Position numbers and translations under genes: made by a program. A model generated the notes under the pieces. That model was given only the letters and a program-made list of their open reading frames with translations, ran no database searches and had not been told where the DNA came from. This document shows, one piece after another, positions 1 to 8,408 of a stretch of DNA of 23,766 nt; the stretch's first letter is position 1, and every line of letters begins with the position of its first letter. The stretch spans positions 20,167 through 43,932 of the forward strand of contig DFZJ01000024.1 in the NCBI GenBank assembly GCA_002382045.1, in the 5' to 3' direction. The DNA is from Syntrophaceae bacterium UBA4059 (GTDB lineage: Bacteria; Desulfobacterota; Syntrophia; Syntrophales; Smithellaceae).

Positions 1-498
1 GTCTGCCCCGCCTGTGGCGTCCCGGCGAAGATGTTCGAGTCTTACACACATCCCGTATCCATCAAAAGGAGAAGAATTCTGGATCTGCACACCCATCCGG
101 TAATGGTTCATTTTCCCGAGGCCTTTTCTTTGACGCTGCTTCTCCTTTCCTTCTTCGCTTTTTTTGTGCCGCAGGCCCTTCTGGAAACTCTGTCTTCCAC
201 GATAAAAGTTCTGTCGGCCCTGCTGCCGTTTTTCGCTATTCCGGCCATAGCCACCGGCCTGATAGACGGCAAATTAAGATTTCGTAAAGTCACGACACCT
301 TTGCTTAAAAAGAAAATTGCGCTAAGCTTGATTTTTTTCATCACATCTGTCGCCCTGGCTGCTCTTGCTTTATCCGGACAACTGCTGACCTCTCCGATAC
401 ACATCATCTATTTCCTGTTAACCATCATCGCCTCGCTGTGCGGCGCCTTACTGGGGTTCATCGGCGGCAGGCTTTTAGATGCAAAATTCCCCGGTTAA
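1..498 (+). CDS. Rubredoxin-like / DUF2231-type membrane protein, 5' partial
   Basis: The reading frame is open from the first base of the window and runs through the ATG at 31, so the protein begins upstream. The first visible residues, CPACGVPAKMFE, match the second CPxCG knuckle and the following K-x-M-F-E stretch of rubredoxin/rubrerythrin iron centres. The preceding CxxC should lie outside the window. After a short linker comes HPVMVHFPEAF, the signature of DUF2231-type membrane domains, and then about four hydrophobic segments. I read it as a membrane protein with a cytoplasmic-side Fe(Cys)4 module, plausibly in redox or oxidative-stress handling. The next gene, a superoxide-reductase-like protein 79 bases downstream, fits that theme. 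Calling the ATG at 31 the start would cut through the knuckle, so I reject it. The rubredoxin assignment rests on half a motif. Confidence 0.75.
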   Translation, partial: VCPACGVPAKMFESYTHPVSIKRRRILDLHTHPVMVHFPEAFSLTLLLLSFFAFFVPQALLETLSSTIKVLSALLPFFAIPAIATGLIDGKLRFRKVTTPLLKKKIALSLIFFITSVALAALALSGQLLTSPIHIIYFLLTIIASLCGALLGFIGGRLLDAKFPG

Positions 499-577
499 TG
501 CTATTGGCGTTAGCAATATTTTAGAAGCAAGAAGCGTTGACCGTAAAAACCATAACACCCTGTCAGGAGAATCCATC

Positions 578-949
578 ATGAAAAAATATTATTCAAGTCT
601 CGTGCTTATTTGTATCTGTCTCATGGCTGCCTGCCTGCTGCCTCAATATGCACATGCCGATGCACCGCAGGATCTGGCATTGAGTTATAACATGCAGACC
701 CAGACGCTGACGGTAACCATCACGCATAAATCATTTTTTACCGGCACGCATTACATCAAACAGGTTGAAATCAAGAAGAACAACGAACCCGCCGGTAAAA
801 ACGATTATACGTCGCAGCCCGGCAAAACAACCTTTGTATATACCTACCAGATTCCGGCGGCGGTAAATGATATTCTGGAAGTGACCGCAAGCTGCAATAT
901 TCAAGGCAAAAAAACAGCAACGCTGAAGGTTAACGCAGAGAAAAAATAG
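578..949 (+). CDS. Exported superoxide-reductase-fold protein
   Basis: This is a 123-residue protein. The ATG at 578 follows a good Shine-Dalgarno sequence (CAGGAGA, 564-570). An upstream in-frame ATG at 479 would overlap the previous gene and put a hydrophilic stretch before the signal peptide. Residues 1-28 form a signal peptide ending at AHA-DA. The rest resembles the iron-binding Ig-like domain of desulfoferrodoxin/superoxide reductase: an early His (THKSFF), then THYIKQVEI aligned with the family's HYIEWIEL, and VTASCNIQG near the end aligned with CNxHG. At that last site the iron-ligand His is Gln. The usual N-terminal E-K-H-V-P ligand segment is also not seen. The fold is probably superoxide-reductase-like, but the centre looks incomplete, so catalytic activity is doubtful. 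The assignment is from recalled motifs, not a search. Confidence 0.6.
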   Translation: MKKYYSSLVLICICLMAACLLPQYAHADAPQDLALSYNMQTQTLTVTITHKSFFTGTHYIKQVEIKKNNEPAGKNDYTSQPGKTTFVYTYQIPAAVNDILEVTASCNIQGKKTATLKVNAEKK

Positions 950-1069
950 AGGGCTTGAACGATCCTCTTGCAATCCCGTGTTACATGCCATAGACTTTTG
1001 CCAACTCGTCGTTTCTCCGTGATAGCCCGAATCATTATTTATAGACGGGGAAAACAAGGTCTGCGGCAC

Positions 1070-2923
1070 ATGAATGGATTAAACGGCAAAAGACAACGGC
1101 GCCAACCGTTTTTACATGAATCATACGAGGTCAAGACAACCTGCAGCCGGGCAAACGCCCGCGCACGGCTGCCTTTCCTTGTTGTTCTTCTCTGCCTGCT
1201 TTCGGGTGCGGGGTTTACTTGCATCGCCCAGGCAGCCGAACCGGTTGAAATAGTCATAGAGGGCGTCGCCGGCAACGTGCGAAAAAATGTTCTGGAAGCG
1301 CTTGACCTTCCTTACGGTCTGGTAAAAGATGGAAAAGCGGACAGACTCTGGCTGGAACGTTTTGTCAGCCAGGCTCACCAGAAAGTGCTCGCAGCTCTTG
1401 AACCGTTCGGCTATTATTCAGCCCGTGTGACCATCCATCTGGAAACACGCGAAGCGGATACCTATCGTGTGCTGGTAGGGGTGGAAACCGGACCCCCTGC
1501 GGTTTTGACGGAGGTCAACGTCTCCGTCACTGGTTCGGGCGCATCTGAATCGTCGCTTCTGGCTCTCGTTTCCGCCTTTCCGCTGCAAAAAGGCGCCGTG
1601 CTTCTTCATCAGCCCTACGAGCAGGCCAGACAGGCGCTGCAGGCCAGAGCGCTGGAACTGGGGTATCTGGACGCCGAGTATACCGTCCATGAAATCCGCA
1701 TCAATGAAACCGGCAGGCAAGCCCGCATTACGCTGGTTCTGCAAACCGGCGAGCGGTATTATATTTCCGATATCACCCTGACAGGCGCCCCCGATTATCC
1801 CGACGCCTTTCTGCGGCGTTATCTCACTTTTGCTCCGGGCAACGTATTTTCATACACCAAGCTGGCTGAATCTCAGCTTCAGCTTAACAATTCGGAGCGA
1901 TTCCGCGAAGTGGCGATTCTGGCGGAAAAAGAGCAGGCCAGGGATCACAGAATCCCTGTGCGGGTTCTGCTGAAACCCGCACCACACAGAAGCCTGAGAC
2001 CGGGCGTCGGATACGGAACGGACACGGGAGCAAGATTTGCTCTGCGCTACCGTGATCTCAACATGCTGCAAAAGGGTCACGAACTGAATTCCCAGCTATA
2101 TATTTCAGAGCGGCTGCAGGGGCTCACGACCAGCTACATCATTCCAAGTGACAAAGACATCCGCTCTCATACATCTGTTCAGGCCAATATCCAAAAAGAG
2201 CATATTACAACCTACGACAGTCAACTCCTTTCTCTGGAATTGGCCAGAACGAGCAGTTTCGGCAATCAAAAGCAGGGCACGGCGTATGTTAAGGTCCAGC
2301 AGGAGGATTTCACCATCGGCGTTCAGGATTCGATTTCACGTTACGTACTGCCGGGCATCCGGTTTTCCGACAACCATTATGACAACCTGATCAGGCCGAG
2401 CCGCGGTTTTCGCTATGCCTTGGATCTGCGCGGCACAGACGAGGTTCTGGGCTCAACCACCCAATTATTACAGTTGCTTGTTGAAGCCAGTCATATCCTG
2501 CCTCTGCCGTGGCGCCTGTCGCTTTCCACCAGCGCCAAAACGGCGGTTACTTTTTTTTCGGATCCGATCAGCGAACTTCCGCCATCCCTGCGCTTCTTTG
2601 CGGGCGGCGATCAAAGTGTCCGCGGTTACGCTTATCAGTCGCTGGGTCCCCGTGATGTTTTCGGAAATGTTGTGGGCGGTAAAAACCTGTTAACCGGCTG
2701 CGTGGAACTCCAGCGCGCCCTATTGGAAGACTGGGCTGTTTCGACGTTCTATAACGCCGGCAACGCCTTTGATAATTTTTCCGATCTGACCCTGTTTCAG
2801 GCAGCGGGGGTCGGCCTCCATTACTTCACGCCGGTCGGCGCTCTGAATTTGTCCGTCGCCAGACAGATCGGGGTGGATGATCCGAGGGTTCGTGTCCATT
2901 TTACGGTGGGGTTTGAATTTTGA
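1070..2923 (+). CDS. tamA: TamA-like Omp85 outer-membrane assembly protein
   Basis: This is a 617-residue outer-membrane protein. A hydrophobic signal segment (about residues 35-56, ending near AQA-AEP) is followed by POTRA-like domains, with the EIVIEGV opening and the TEVNVSVTG and YYISDITLTG strands. The C-terminal half is a beta-barrel with the Omp85 signature FFAGGDQSVRGY, a GG-x-x-LL-x-x-x-VELQ strand, FYNAGNAF and a terminal aromatic FEF, as expected for Bam-dependent barrels. TamA acts with inner-membrane-anchored TamB in envelope lipid transport and autotransporter assembly, and tamB follows directly with a 4-base overlap. The frame is open back to 968. I chose the ATG at 1070 because the signal peptide is then less extended; its Shine-Dalgarno is weak, and the n-region is still unusually long (about 34 residues), so the true start could be further in. 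Confidence 0.88.
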   Translation: MNGLNGKRQRRQPFLHESYEVKTTCSRANARARLPFLVVLLCLLSGAGFTCIAQAAEPVEIVIEGVAGNVRKNVLEALDLPYGLVKDGKADRLWLERFVSQAHQKVLAALEPFGYYSARVTIHLETREADTYRVLVGVETGPPAVLTEVNVSVTGSGASESSLLALVSAFPLQKGAVLLHQPYEQARQALQARALELGYLDAEYTVHEIRINETGRQARITLVLQTGERYYISDITLTGAPDYPDAFLRRYLTFAPGNVFSYTKLAESQLQLNNSERFREVAILAEKEQARDHRIPVRVLLKPAPHRSLRPGVGYGTDTGARFALRYRDLNMLQKGHELNSQLYISERLQGLTTSYIIPSDKDIRSHTSVQANIQKEHITTYDSQLLSLELARTSSFGNQKQGTAYVKVQQEDFTIGVQDSISRYVLPGIRFSDNHYDNLIRPSRGFRYALDLRGTDEVLGSTTQLLQLLVEASHILPLPWRLSLSTSAKTAVTFFSDPISELPPSLRFFAGGDQSVRGYAYQSLGPRDVFGNVVGGKNLLTGCVELQRALLEDWAVSTFYNAGNAFDNFSDLTLFQAAGVGLHYFTPVGALNLSVARQIGVDDPRVRVHFTVGFEF

Positions 2924-5900
2924 AACGTGTGCTGAAATATCTGATGATTGCGACAACCCTGGCGGCGGTGCTTGTCTGCCTTGTGGCCGTTGCCTGGCTT
3001 TTCGGCACCAAGGCAGGCGCGCACCGCCTGATCAATATGGTTTCCCGCCAGACGGGACTGAAGATATCAGCCGAAAAAATCGAAGGGAATCTGACTTCGA
3101 CACTGCGTCTGGAAAACACGGATATTCAATGGCCGCAGGGAAAAATCAAGATACAATACGCAGCGCTCTCCGCCTCCCCGTTTGCTCTCTTTGCCGGGCG
3201 CCTTGGCATCAAAAATCTTTCATTGAAGAACGTATCAATTTCCGACCAGTCACCGGATACGCCTCCCAAACTCATCTGGCCGCGGGTATCCGGTCTGATC
3301 GCGCTGATGAGCGGCAATATTGAACGTCTGGAAATTAACCATATCACATATCGCCATCTGGACAAACAGCCCCTGCACGTTCAAACGCTTGTCGCTTCCG
3401 TATCCTTTCGACAGGCCCGTTTGTCCGTCAGCCATCTCCAGATGGTTTCCAACGCCGGTGTCGCCCGCGGAAATATTCTGGCCGGATTTAACCGCCCCCT
3501 GCTCGAAGCGGATCTCACCGCGGTCCCCTCTCGTCGGCTGGCCGGCATGGAATCTTTCCGGCTCGGAGCAAAATTCGGACCGGGAAAAAACAATCGTGAG
3601 CTTGCAGGCAACCTTCATCTCGAAGGCTTTCAGAACAAGCAACCCCTCTGGGATCTGTCGGCAGACACCGGCATGACATCTGGAGGGTTCCCTCTGAAAA
3701 ACATTCGTCTCCATCGCCCTGGAAAACCGGGACTGATCACGGCGGAGGGAATGCTGACCGTAAACGGACCTGCTCCTTCCCTGGATTTGCAAGCCTCAGC
3801 AACGGAGATTGATCTTTCATCGGACTTCAAAATTCCGACGAATCTCTCCGGAACTTTAACCTTCGCCGGCGGCCTCAAACAATACCGGGGGCATATCGTT
3901 CTGACCAACAAGGGGAAAGGCTGGCATGCCATCCGGATGGCGGGTGATTACTCGGGAAACGATAAAAATATGGCTTTAAACGCGATACAGGGGACGGCTC
4001 TGGGCGGCGCCCTCGGCGGCGCCCTGCATATCGACTGGCAAAACGGTCTGGCCGTAAAAGGCGTCCTTACCGGCCGGAATCTCAATCCGAAAAGCATCGA
4101 CCCGGGCTGGGCGGGCATTATTAATTTTGATCTGGAAGGCAAAGTATCCGTCTCACAACAAAAAGCAATAAGCGGCGAAGTCGCCTGCATGCTGCGACAA
4201 AGCCGGCTGCATGGGCAGCAGCTAACCGGAGATCTGCGCGCAACCTTTGCTGACAACGACATCCGGATTCAACACATGGCCTTACTGGGTAAAGGTTTTC
4301 AACTCAACGCCCGGGGATCCGTCCAGAACAAACTGAACGTTACCGCCCGGATCAGCGACCTTTCCCGGCTTGTTCCCAAAACCACAGGCAAGATGACGGC
4401 TGAAGGCTTTCTGCTCTGGCATAACGGCAGACCAGGCGGCGTCATTTCCGCCAAAACCAGTGGTTTGACCGCAGGCGGGTTGGCAATCGCGCAGGCGGAA
4501 CTTACCGCCGCCATGGCGGATCAGGAAAAATCTCCTCTATCCATGAATGCAACCTTCCACAAGCTTCGCTACCGGGGTTTTGCAGCGGACACGCTGACGG
4601 TGCAGGCCAATGGAACCACCTCCCGGCACACGCTGACAGCCGCGGCTCGCCGCAACCGTTATGAAATGCATCTGGTCCTGTCCGGAGCTTATCTTCAGGG
4701 CATTTGGCAGGGGAAAGTATTACGACTGGACGGCATGGACAGCGTCGGTCCATGGAATCTTATTCAACAGGCCTGTCTGTCCATCACGTCCAACAGTCTC
4801 TCCCTCGATCCGCTAAGGTTCGCGGGCCGGGGGCCAGAGACACTCGAACTGTCCGCAAAGTTGACCGGGAAACCGCTGACCGGTTCCCTTGCCCTGACCT
4901 GGAATGAGCTGAATCCGTCCAGAGCCGGCGCCTGGATGAATCAGGAACGCGTCACCGGCAAAAGCAGTGGGAACATTCGGTTAAACCTTCTACCCCGGAA
5001 TCAGATTGCGCTCACGGGGAAGCTCTCCCTTTCAGGAACACTTCTGTCGCAGGGACAATCCATCACCATCCGGCAAAGCGAGCTGACCCTGAAAGCCGAT
5101 GAACAAGGCGCCCGGGCCGGACTGAATATGTCTCTGGTTCAAGGGGGAACCCTTCAAGGCACTTTTTCCTCTTCGTCGCCCGCACGGCTTGCGCTGCCGG
5201 ATGAGGGAGCTTTAAGCCTGCGCTGGCAGGGATTTGATCTGGCGTCGTTTTCAGCATGGGCGCCCGGCCGCGCCATCCTGAAAGGCCAAATGGCAGGCGA
5301 GGCCAAGGGCAGACTCCTGCCGAACAGGCGTTTTTCTCTGACGGGTCATACGGCGCTTAATCCGTCCAGGATGACCTGGCAGGGGCAAAAGGGCGATGTG
5401 AGCATTGATCTGCAAGGCGCATCCCTCGACTGGATCTGGCAGGAAGAAGCCCTGACCGGTGAGATCACCGCGACGATGACGGACTATGGAAAACTTCAGG
5501 GCCGTTTCCGTTTTCCTTTTGCAGCGCGTCTTCCGGTTGCCGTCAATACGGGAGGATCTCTTCAGGCGTCACTCACCGGAAAGCTCCTGGAAAAAGGCGC
5601 CCTGGGCGTTTTGTTTCCGGGGCTGATCCGGGAGAGCCGCGGCAATCTTGATCTGGATTTAAAAATGAGCGGCAGCTGGGCCCAACCACAGATGTTCGGA
5701 ACGGTTCATTTATCAAAGGCGGAAGGCTATCTGCCGGCCGCCGGCATCGCCATTAAAGATGCGCAGATGACCGTGCGCCTCGACAGAAATGCCGTTTATA
5801 TTGATTCCTTCCGGGCGGTTTCCGGTCCCGGCTACATCGAGGGTGCAGCGCTGATCCGGATGAAAGGAATGCAGATTGAAAGTTATGAAGGACGGGTTAG

Positions 5901-6903
5901 CGGTGAGCGGTTTCAGACCATTTATTTCCCGGAACTTCAGGTGCAAAGCTCACCTCGGCTTACTTTTACGGGAACAACCAGAAAAATATCCGTCCGGGGT
6001 GAAGTGCTGCTGCCGGAGCTTCAGATCATCGGATCACAATCGCAGGGGCCCGTGGCGTCGAGCCCCGATGTGATCAGGGAAGGCAAAGCAAAACCTGCGG
6101 CCAAAAAGCTTCCCATCAATCTGGACGTTCAGGTCAGGATGATCCTGGGCAACTCCGTCGGGTTTAAAGCATCCGGCATCGACGCGCAACTGGACGGTCA
6201 AATCGATCTGCAATTTCAGGATCCGGCCAAAATCACCGGCCGGGGTGAAATCCGTGTCGTCAAAGGCCGGTACCGGACTTACGGTGTCAATCTGGACATT
6301 GTCCGCGGACGCCTTTTCTATGCCGGAGGCCCGATGAACCAGCCGGCGCTGGATATTCTGGCCTGGCGCAAAGTAGGTGATGTTTATGCCGGCGTCGCAA
6401 TCAGCGGTCACCTTCCCAATCCCTTGGTAAAACTATACTCGGAACCGTTCATGCAGGATACGGACATTCTGGCCTACATCGTCCTCGGGCGTCCGCTGGA
6501 CGCGACGAGCGAGCAGGCCTCTCTCCTGGCCACCGCGGCAGGCGCGCTTTTAACCTCCCGCCAATCCGAGACGCTGCTCAGTCAACTGAAAAGCCGCCTG
6601 GGGCTCAGCACGTTTGACATATCAACGGATGTCGTAGCGCCAAACGGCCAGATGGGATATAAACGCATCAATGTCGCACCCACGGGAACCAGCGCGACCA
6701 CCCCGGCGGGAAGTGTTTCGGAAACCATGCTGGTGGTGGGAAAATATCTGACGCCGCAATTGTATATCAGCTATGGCCGCTCCTTGTTTTCCGGCGGCAA
6801 TTTGTTTTTTCTGCGCTATGATGTTTCCAAAAACTGGCAGGTTGAAACGCAAACAGGTCAGCAAAGCGGTGTCGATATCTACTACAAACTGGAATTCAAC
6901 TGA
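2920..6903 (+). CDS. tamB: TamB-like translocation/assembly module protein
   Basis: This is a 1327-residue protein with one N-terminal signal anchor (about residues 7-28), a very long beta-repeat body, and the C-terminal DUF490/TamB domain. Diagnostic C-terminal stretches include GEIRVVKGRYRTYG, IVRGRLFYAGG, PALDILAWR, a DTDILAYIVLGRP motif, and the final YYKLEFN. TamB spans the periplasm as a hydrophobic groove and pairs with TamA. The start is TTG at 2920, overlapping the TamA stop (TGA 2921-2923). It is supported by GGTGGGG at 2905-2911 and by the immediate MKRVLKYL signal-anchor sequence. The next gene begins on the last base of the TGA stop, so tamA, tamB and the deaminase are translationally coupled. 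Confidence 0.92.
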   Translation: MKRVLKYLMIATTLAAVLVCLVAVAWLFGTKAGAHRLINMVSRQTGLKISAEKIEGNLTSTLRLENTDIQWPQGKIKIQYAALSASPFALFAGRLGIKNLSLKNVSISDQSPDTPPKLIWPRVSGLIALMSGNIERLEINHITYRHLDKQPLHVQTLVASVSFRQARLSVSHLQMVSNAGVARGNILAGFNRPLLEADLTAVPSRRLAGMESFRLGAKFGPGKNNRELAGNLHLEGFQNKQPLWDLSADTGMTSGGFPLKNIRLHRPGKPGLITAEGMLTVNGPAPSLDLQASATEIDLSSDFKIPTNLSGTLTFAGGLKQYRGHIVLTNKGKGWHAIRMAGDYSGNDKNMALNAIQGTALGGALGGALHIDWQNGLAVKGVLTGRNLNPKSIDPGWAGIINFDLEGKVSVSQQKAISGEVACMLRQSRLHGQQLTGDLRATFADNDIRIQHMALLGKGFQLNARGSVQNKLNVTARISDLSRLVPKTTGKMTAEGFLLWHNGRPGGVISAKTSGLTAGGLAIAQAELTAAMADQEKSPLSMNATFHKLRYRGFAADTLTVQANGTTSRHTLTAAARRNRYEMHLVLSGAYLQGIWQGKVLRLDGMDSVGPWNLIQQACLSITSNSLSLDPLRFAGRGPETLELSAKLTGKPLTGSLALTWNELNPSRAGAWMNQERVTGKSSGNIRLNLLPRNQIALTGKLSLSGTLLSQGQSITIRQSELTLKADEQGARAGLNMSLVQGGTLQGTFSSSSPARLALPDEGALSLRWQGFDLASFSAWAPGRAILKGQMAGEAKGRLLPNRRFSLTGHTALNPSRMTWQGQKGDVSIDLQGASLDWIWQEEALTGEITATMTDYGKLQGRFRFPFAARLPVAVNTGGSLQASLTGKLLEKGALGVLFPGLIRESRGNLDLDLKMSGSWAQPQMFGTVHLSKAEGYLPAAGIAIKDAQMTVRLDRNAVYIDSFRAVSGPGYIEGAALIRMKGMQIESYEGRVSGERFQTIYFPELQVQSSPRLTFTGTTRKISVRGEVLLPELQIIGSQSQGPVASSPDVIREGKAKPAAKKLPINLDVQVRMILGNSVGFKASGIDAQLDGQIDLQFQDPAKITGRGEIRVVKGRYRTYGVNLDIVRGRLFYAGGPMNQPALDILAWRKVGDVYAGVAISGHLPNPLVKLYSEPFMQDTDILAYIVLGRPLDATSEQASLLATAAGALLTSRQSETLLSQLKSRLGLSTFDISTDVVAPNGQMGYKRINVAPTGTSATTPAGSVSETMLVVGKYLTPQLYISYGRSLFSGGNLFFLRYDVSKNWQVETQTGQQSGVDIYYKLEFN

Positions 6904-8255
6904 TGGAAAGTAAAGAAGCGATGCAATCCGATCATTTGGACGTGGTGATTCAGGGCGGAACGCTGCTGACGATGTCCGCAAAGATGGACATGGTTGAAGA
7001 CGCCGTCGTCGGCATCAAAGACGGCCGCATCACCCTGGTGGATAAAAATCGCCGCCTCCAAGCCGGCGCCATCGTTGATGCAGCAGGCTGTCTTGTTTTA
7101 CCGGGACTGGTCAACACGCACACCCATCTGCCGATGGTCTGCTTCCGGGGACTGGCGGACGATCTGCCGCTCATGGACTGGCTCACGCATCATATTTTCC
7201 CCCTGGAGGCGCGCTTCGTCAACAAGAAAATGGTTTATGACGGTTCCCTGCTGGCGATGGCCGAAATGATTCTGTCCGGCACGACAACGTTTTGCGACGG
7301 CTATTTTTTTGAAAATCAGATTGCCGAAGCCGTGCAGGCCTGCGGCATGCGCGCGGTGGTATCCCAGGGATTCGCCGATTTCGCCACGCCGGACAATCCC
7401 ACATTTGAAAAGATAATGGAGGCGGCGGATCGCTTCGTTTCGCGCTGGCTTTCTTGTGCGCCGATGATCACGCCGGCTTTCTTCTGTCATTCTCCTTATA
7501 CCTGCTCACCGCAAACGCTGGTGAATGTGAAGGCGGCGGCACGCGAAGCCGGAATTCTGTATCTGACCCACCTCTTGGAAAACAAAGACGAAATTGATAC
7601 GATTGAAAAGCGCTATGGCAAAAAACCGGTGCGGCATCTTCTTGATCTGGGAGTGCTGGACCATCGGACCATTGCGGTGCATTGCAACTGGCTGACCGCA
7701 GAAGACCTGGCCGTCTTCGCCGATCTGGGCGTGAGCGTGTCCCACAATCCGGTCAGTTCCATGAAACTGGCCGCCGGTGCGGCGCCTGTTCCGCAAATGC
7801 TGGCCAGCGGTATAGCGGTCGGCCTGGGCACGGACGGCGCAGCCAGCAACAACGCCCTGGATATGTTCCGGGAAATGGATACGTCTGCAAAAATTCATAA
7901 AGTGACGTCGCTCAATCCCACCGTCATGAGCGCCGAAACCGTTGTGCGCATGGCCACGATCGGTGGCGCGCGCGTCCTGGGAATGGATGGCCTGATCGGC
8001 TCCATTGAAGTGGGCAAAAAGGCCGATATCATCCTCGTGGATATGAATCAGCCTCATCTGACGCCGCTTTACAATCCCTATTCCCAGCTCGTCTACGCCG
8101 CGCGCGGCGCGGATGTGAAGACCAGCATCATCAACGGAAAAATGGTCATGGACAAAAGACGGCTCACCACCATCGACCTGCCCGCAGTCATGAGAAATGT
8201 CCGCAAAATTGCCGCGCATATTCGTGCGGAACATCCTCTTCTGGCCCGTCCCTGA
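6903..8255 (+). CDS. mtaD: 5'-methylthioadenosine / S-adenosylhomocysteine deaminase
   Basis: This is a 450-residue amidohydrolase of the MtaD/SsnA (TrzA/AtzA-like) group. Visible metal and substrate residues are His73 and His75 in NTHTHLP, His223 in LTHLLENKDE, His260 in AVHCNW, and Asp311 in GLGTDGAASNN. The stretch around 280-292 (SHNPVSSMKLA) is characteristic of the MTA/SAH deaminases. These enzymes remove ammonia from S-adenosylhomocysteine or methylthioadenosine to give the inosyl forms and help clear SAM by-products. The start ATG overlaps the TamB stop by one base (TGATG). An internal ATG at 6921 is a possible alternative. Family assignment is firm; the exact preferred nucleoside cannot be read from sequence. 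Its coupling to tamAB is unexpected functionally. Confidence 0.9.
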   Translation: MESKEAMQSDHLDVVIQGGTLLTMSAKMDMVEDAVVGIKDGRITLVDKNRRLQAGAIVDAAGCLVLPGLVNTHTHLPMVCFRGLADDLPLMDWLTHHIFPLEARFVNKKMVYDGSLLAMAEMILSGTTTFCDGYFFENQIAEAVQACGMRAVVSQGFADFATPDNPTFEKIMEAADRFVSRWLSCAPMITPAFFCHSPYTCSPQTLVNVKAAAREAGILYLTHLLENKDEIDTIEKRYGKKPVRHLLDLGVLDHRTIAVHCNWLTAEDLAVFADLGVSVSHNPVSSMKLAAGAAPVPQMLASGIAVGLGTDGAASNNALDMFREMDTSAKIHKVTSLNPTVMSAETVVRMATIGGARVLGMDGLIGSIEVGKKADIILVDMNQPHLTPLYNPYSQLVYAARGADVKTSIINGKMVMDKRRLTTIDLPAVMRNVRKIAAHIRAEHPLLARP

Positions 8256-8363
8256 TCTGACGGATTATTTTGGCCGGAGAATGACCATCTTTAATATTGA
8301 CTTCGCAGGCTTTTCTGCTTACTGATTTCCTTTATTTCTAAACGATCGGAGATATCTTTATAG

Positions 8364-8385
8364 AATGAATGTCGATCTATTCATT
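8364..8385. promoter_or_regulatory. Inverted repeat in the leader of the diguanylate cyclase
   Basis: AATGAAT (8364-8370) and ATTCATT (8379-8385) form perfect 7-base arms around an 8-base spacer. The repeat lies just ahead of the Shine-Dalgarno GAGG (8398-8401). It could be an operator or a weak leader hairpin; nothing in the sequence decides between them. Confidence 0.35.
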
Positions 8386-8408
8386 GCGGAAGCCACAGAG
8401 GCATGACG

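Noticed and set aside
499..530. TGCTA/TAGCA hairpin after the first gene as a terminator
   Set aside because: Only five base pairs and a weak T-rich tail, so termination is not supported.
3981..4040. Internal GGALGGALGGAL repeat in tamB as a possible genetic repeat
   Set aside because: A short imperfect repeat within the low-complexity beta-repeat body, which is ordinary for TamB.
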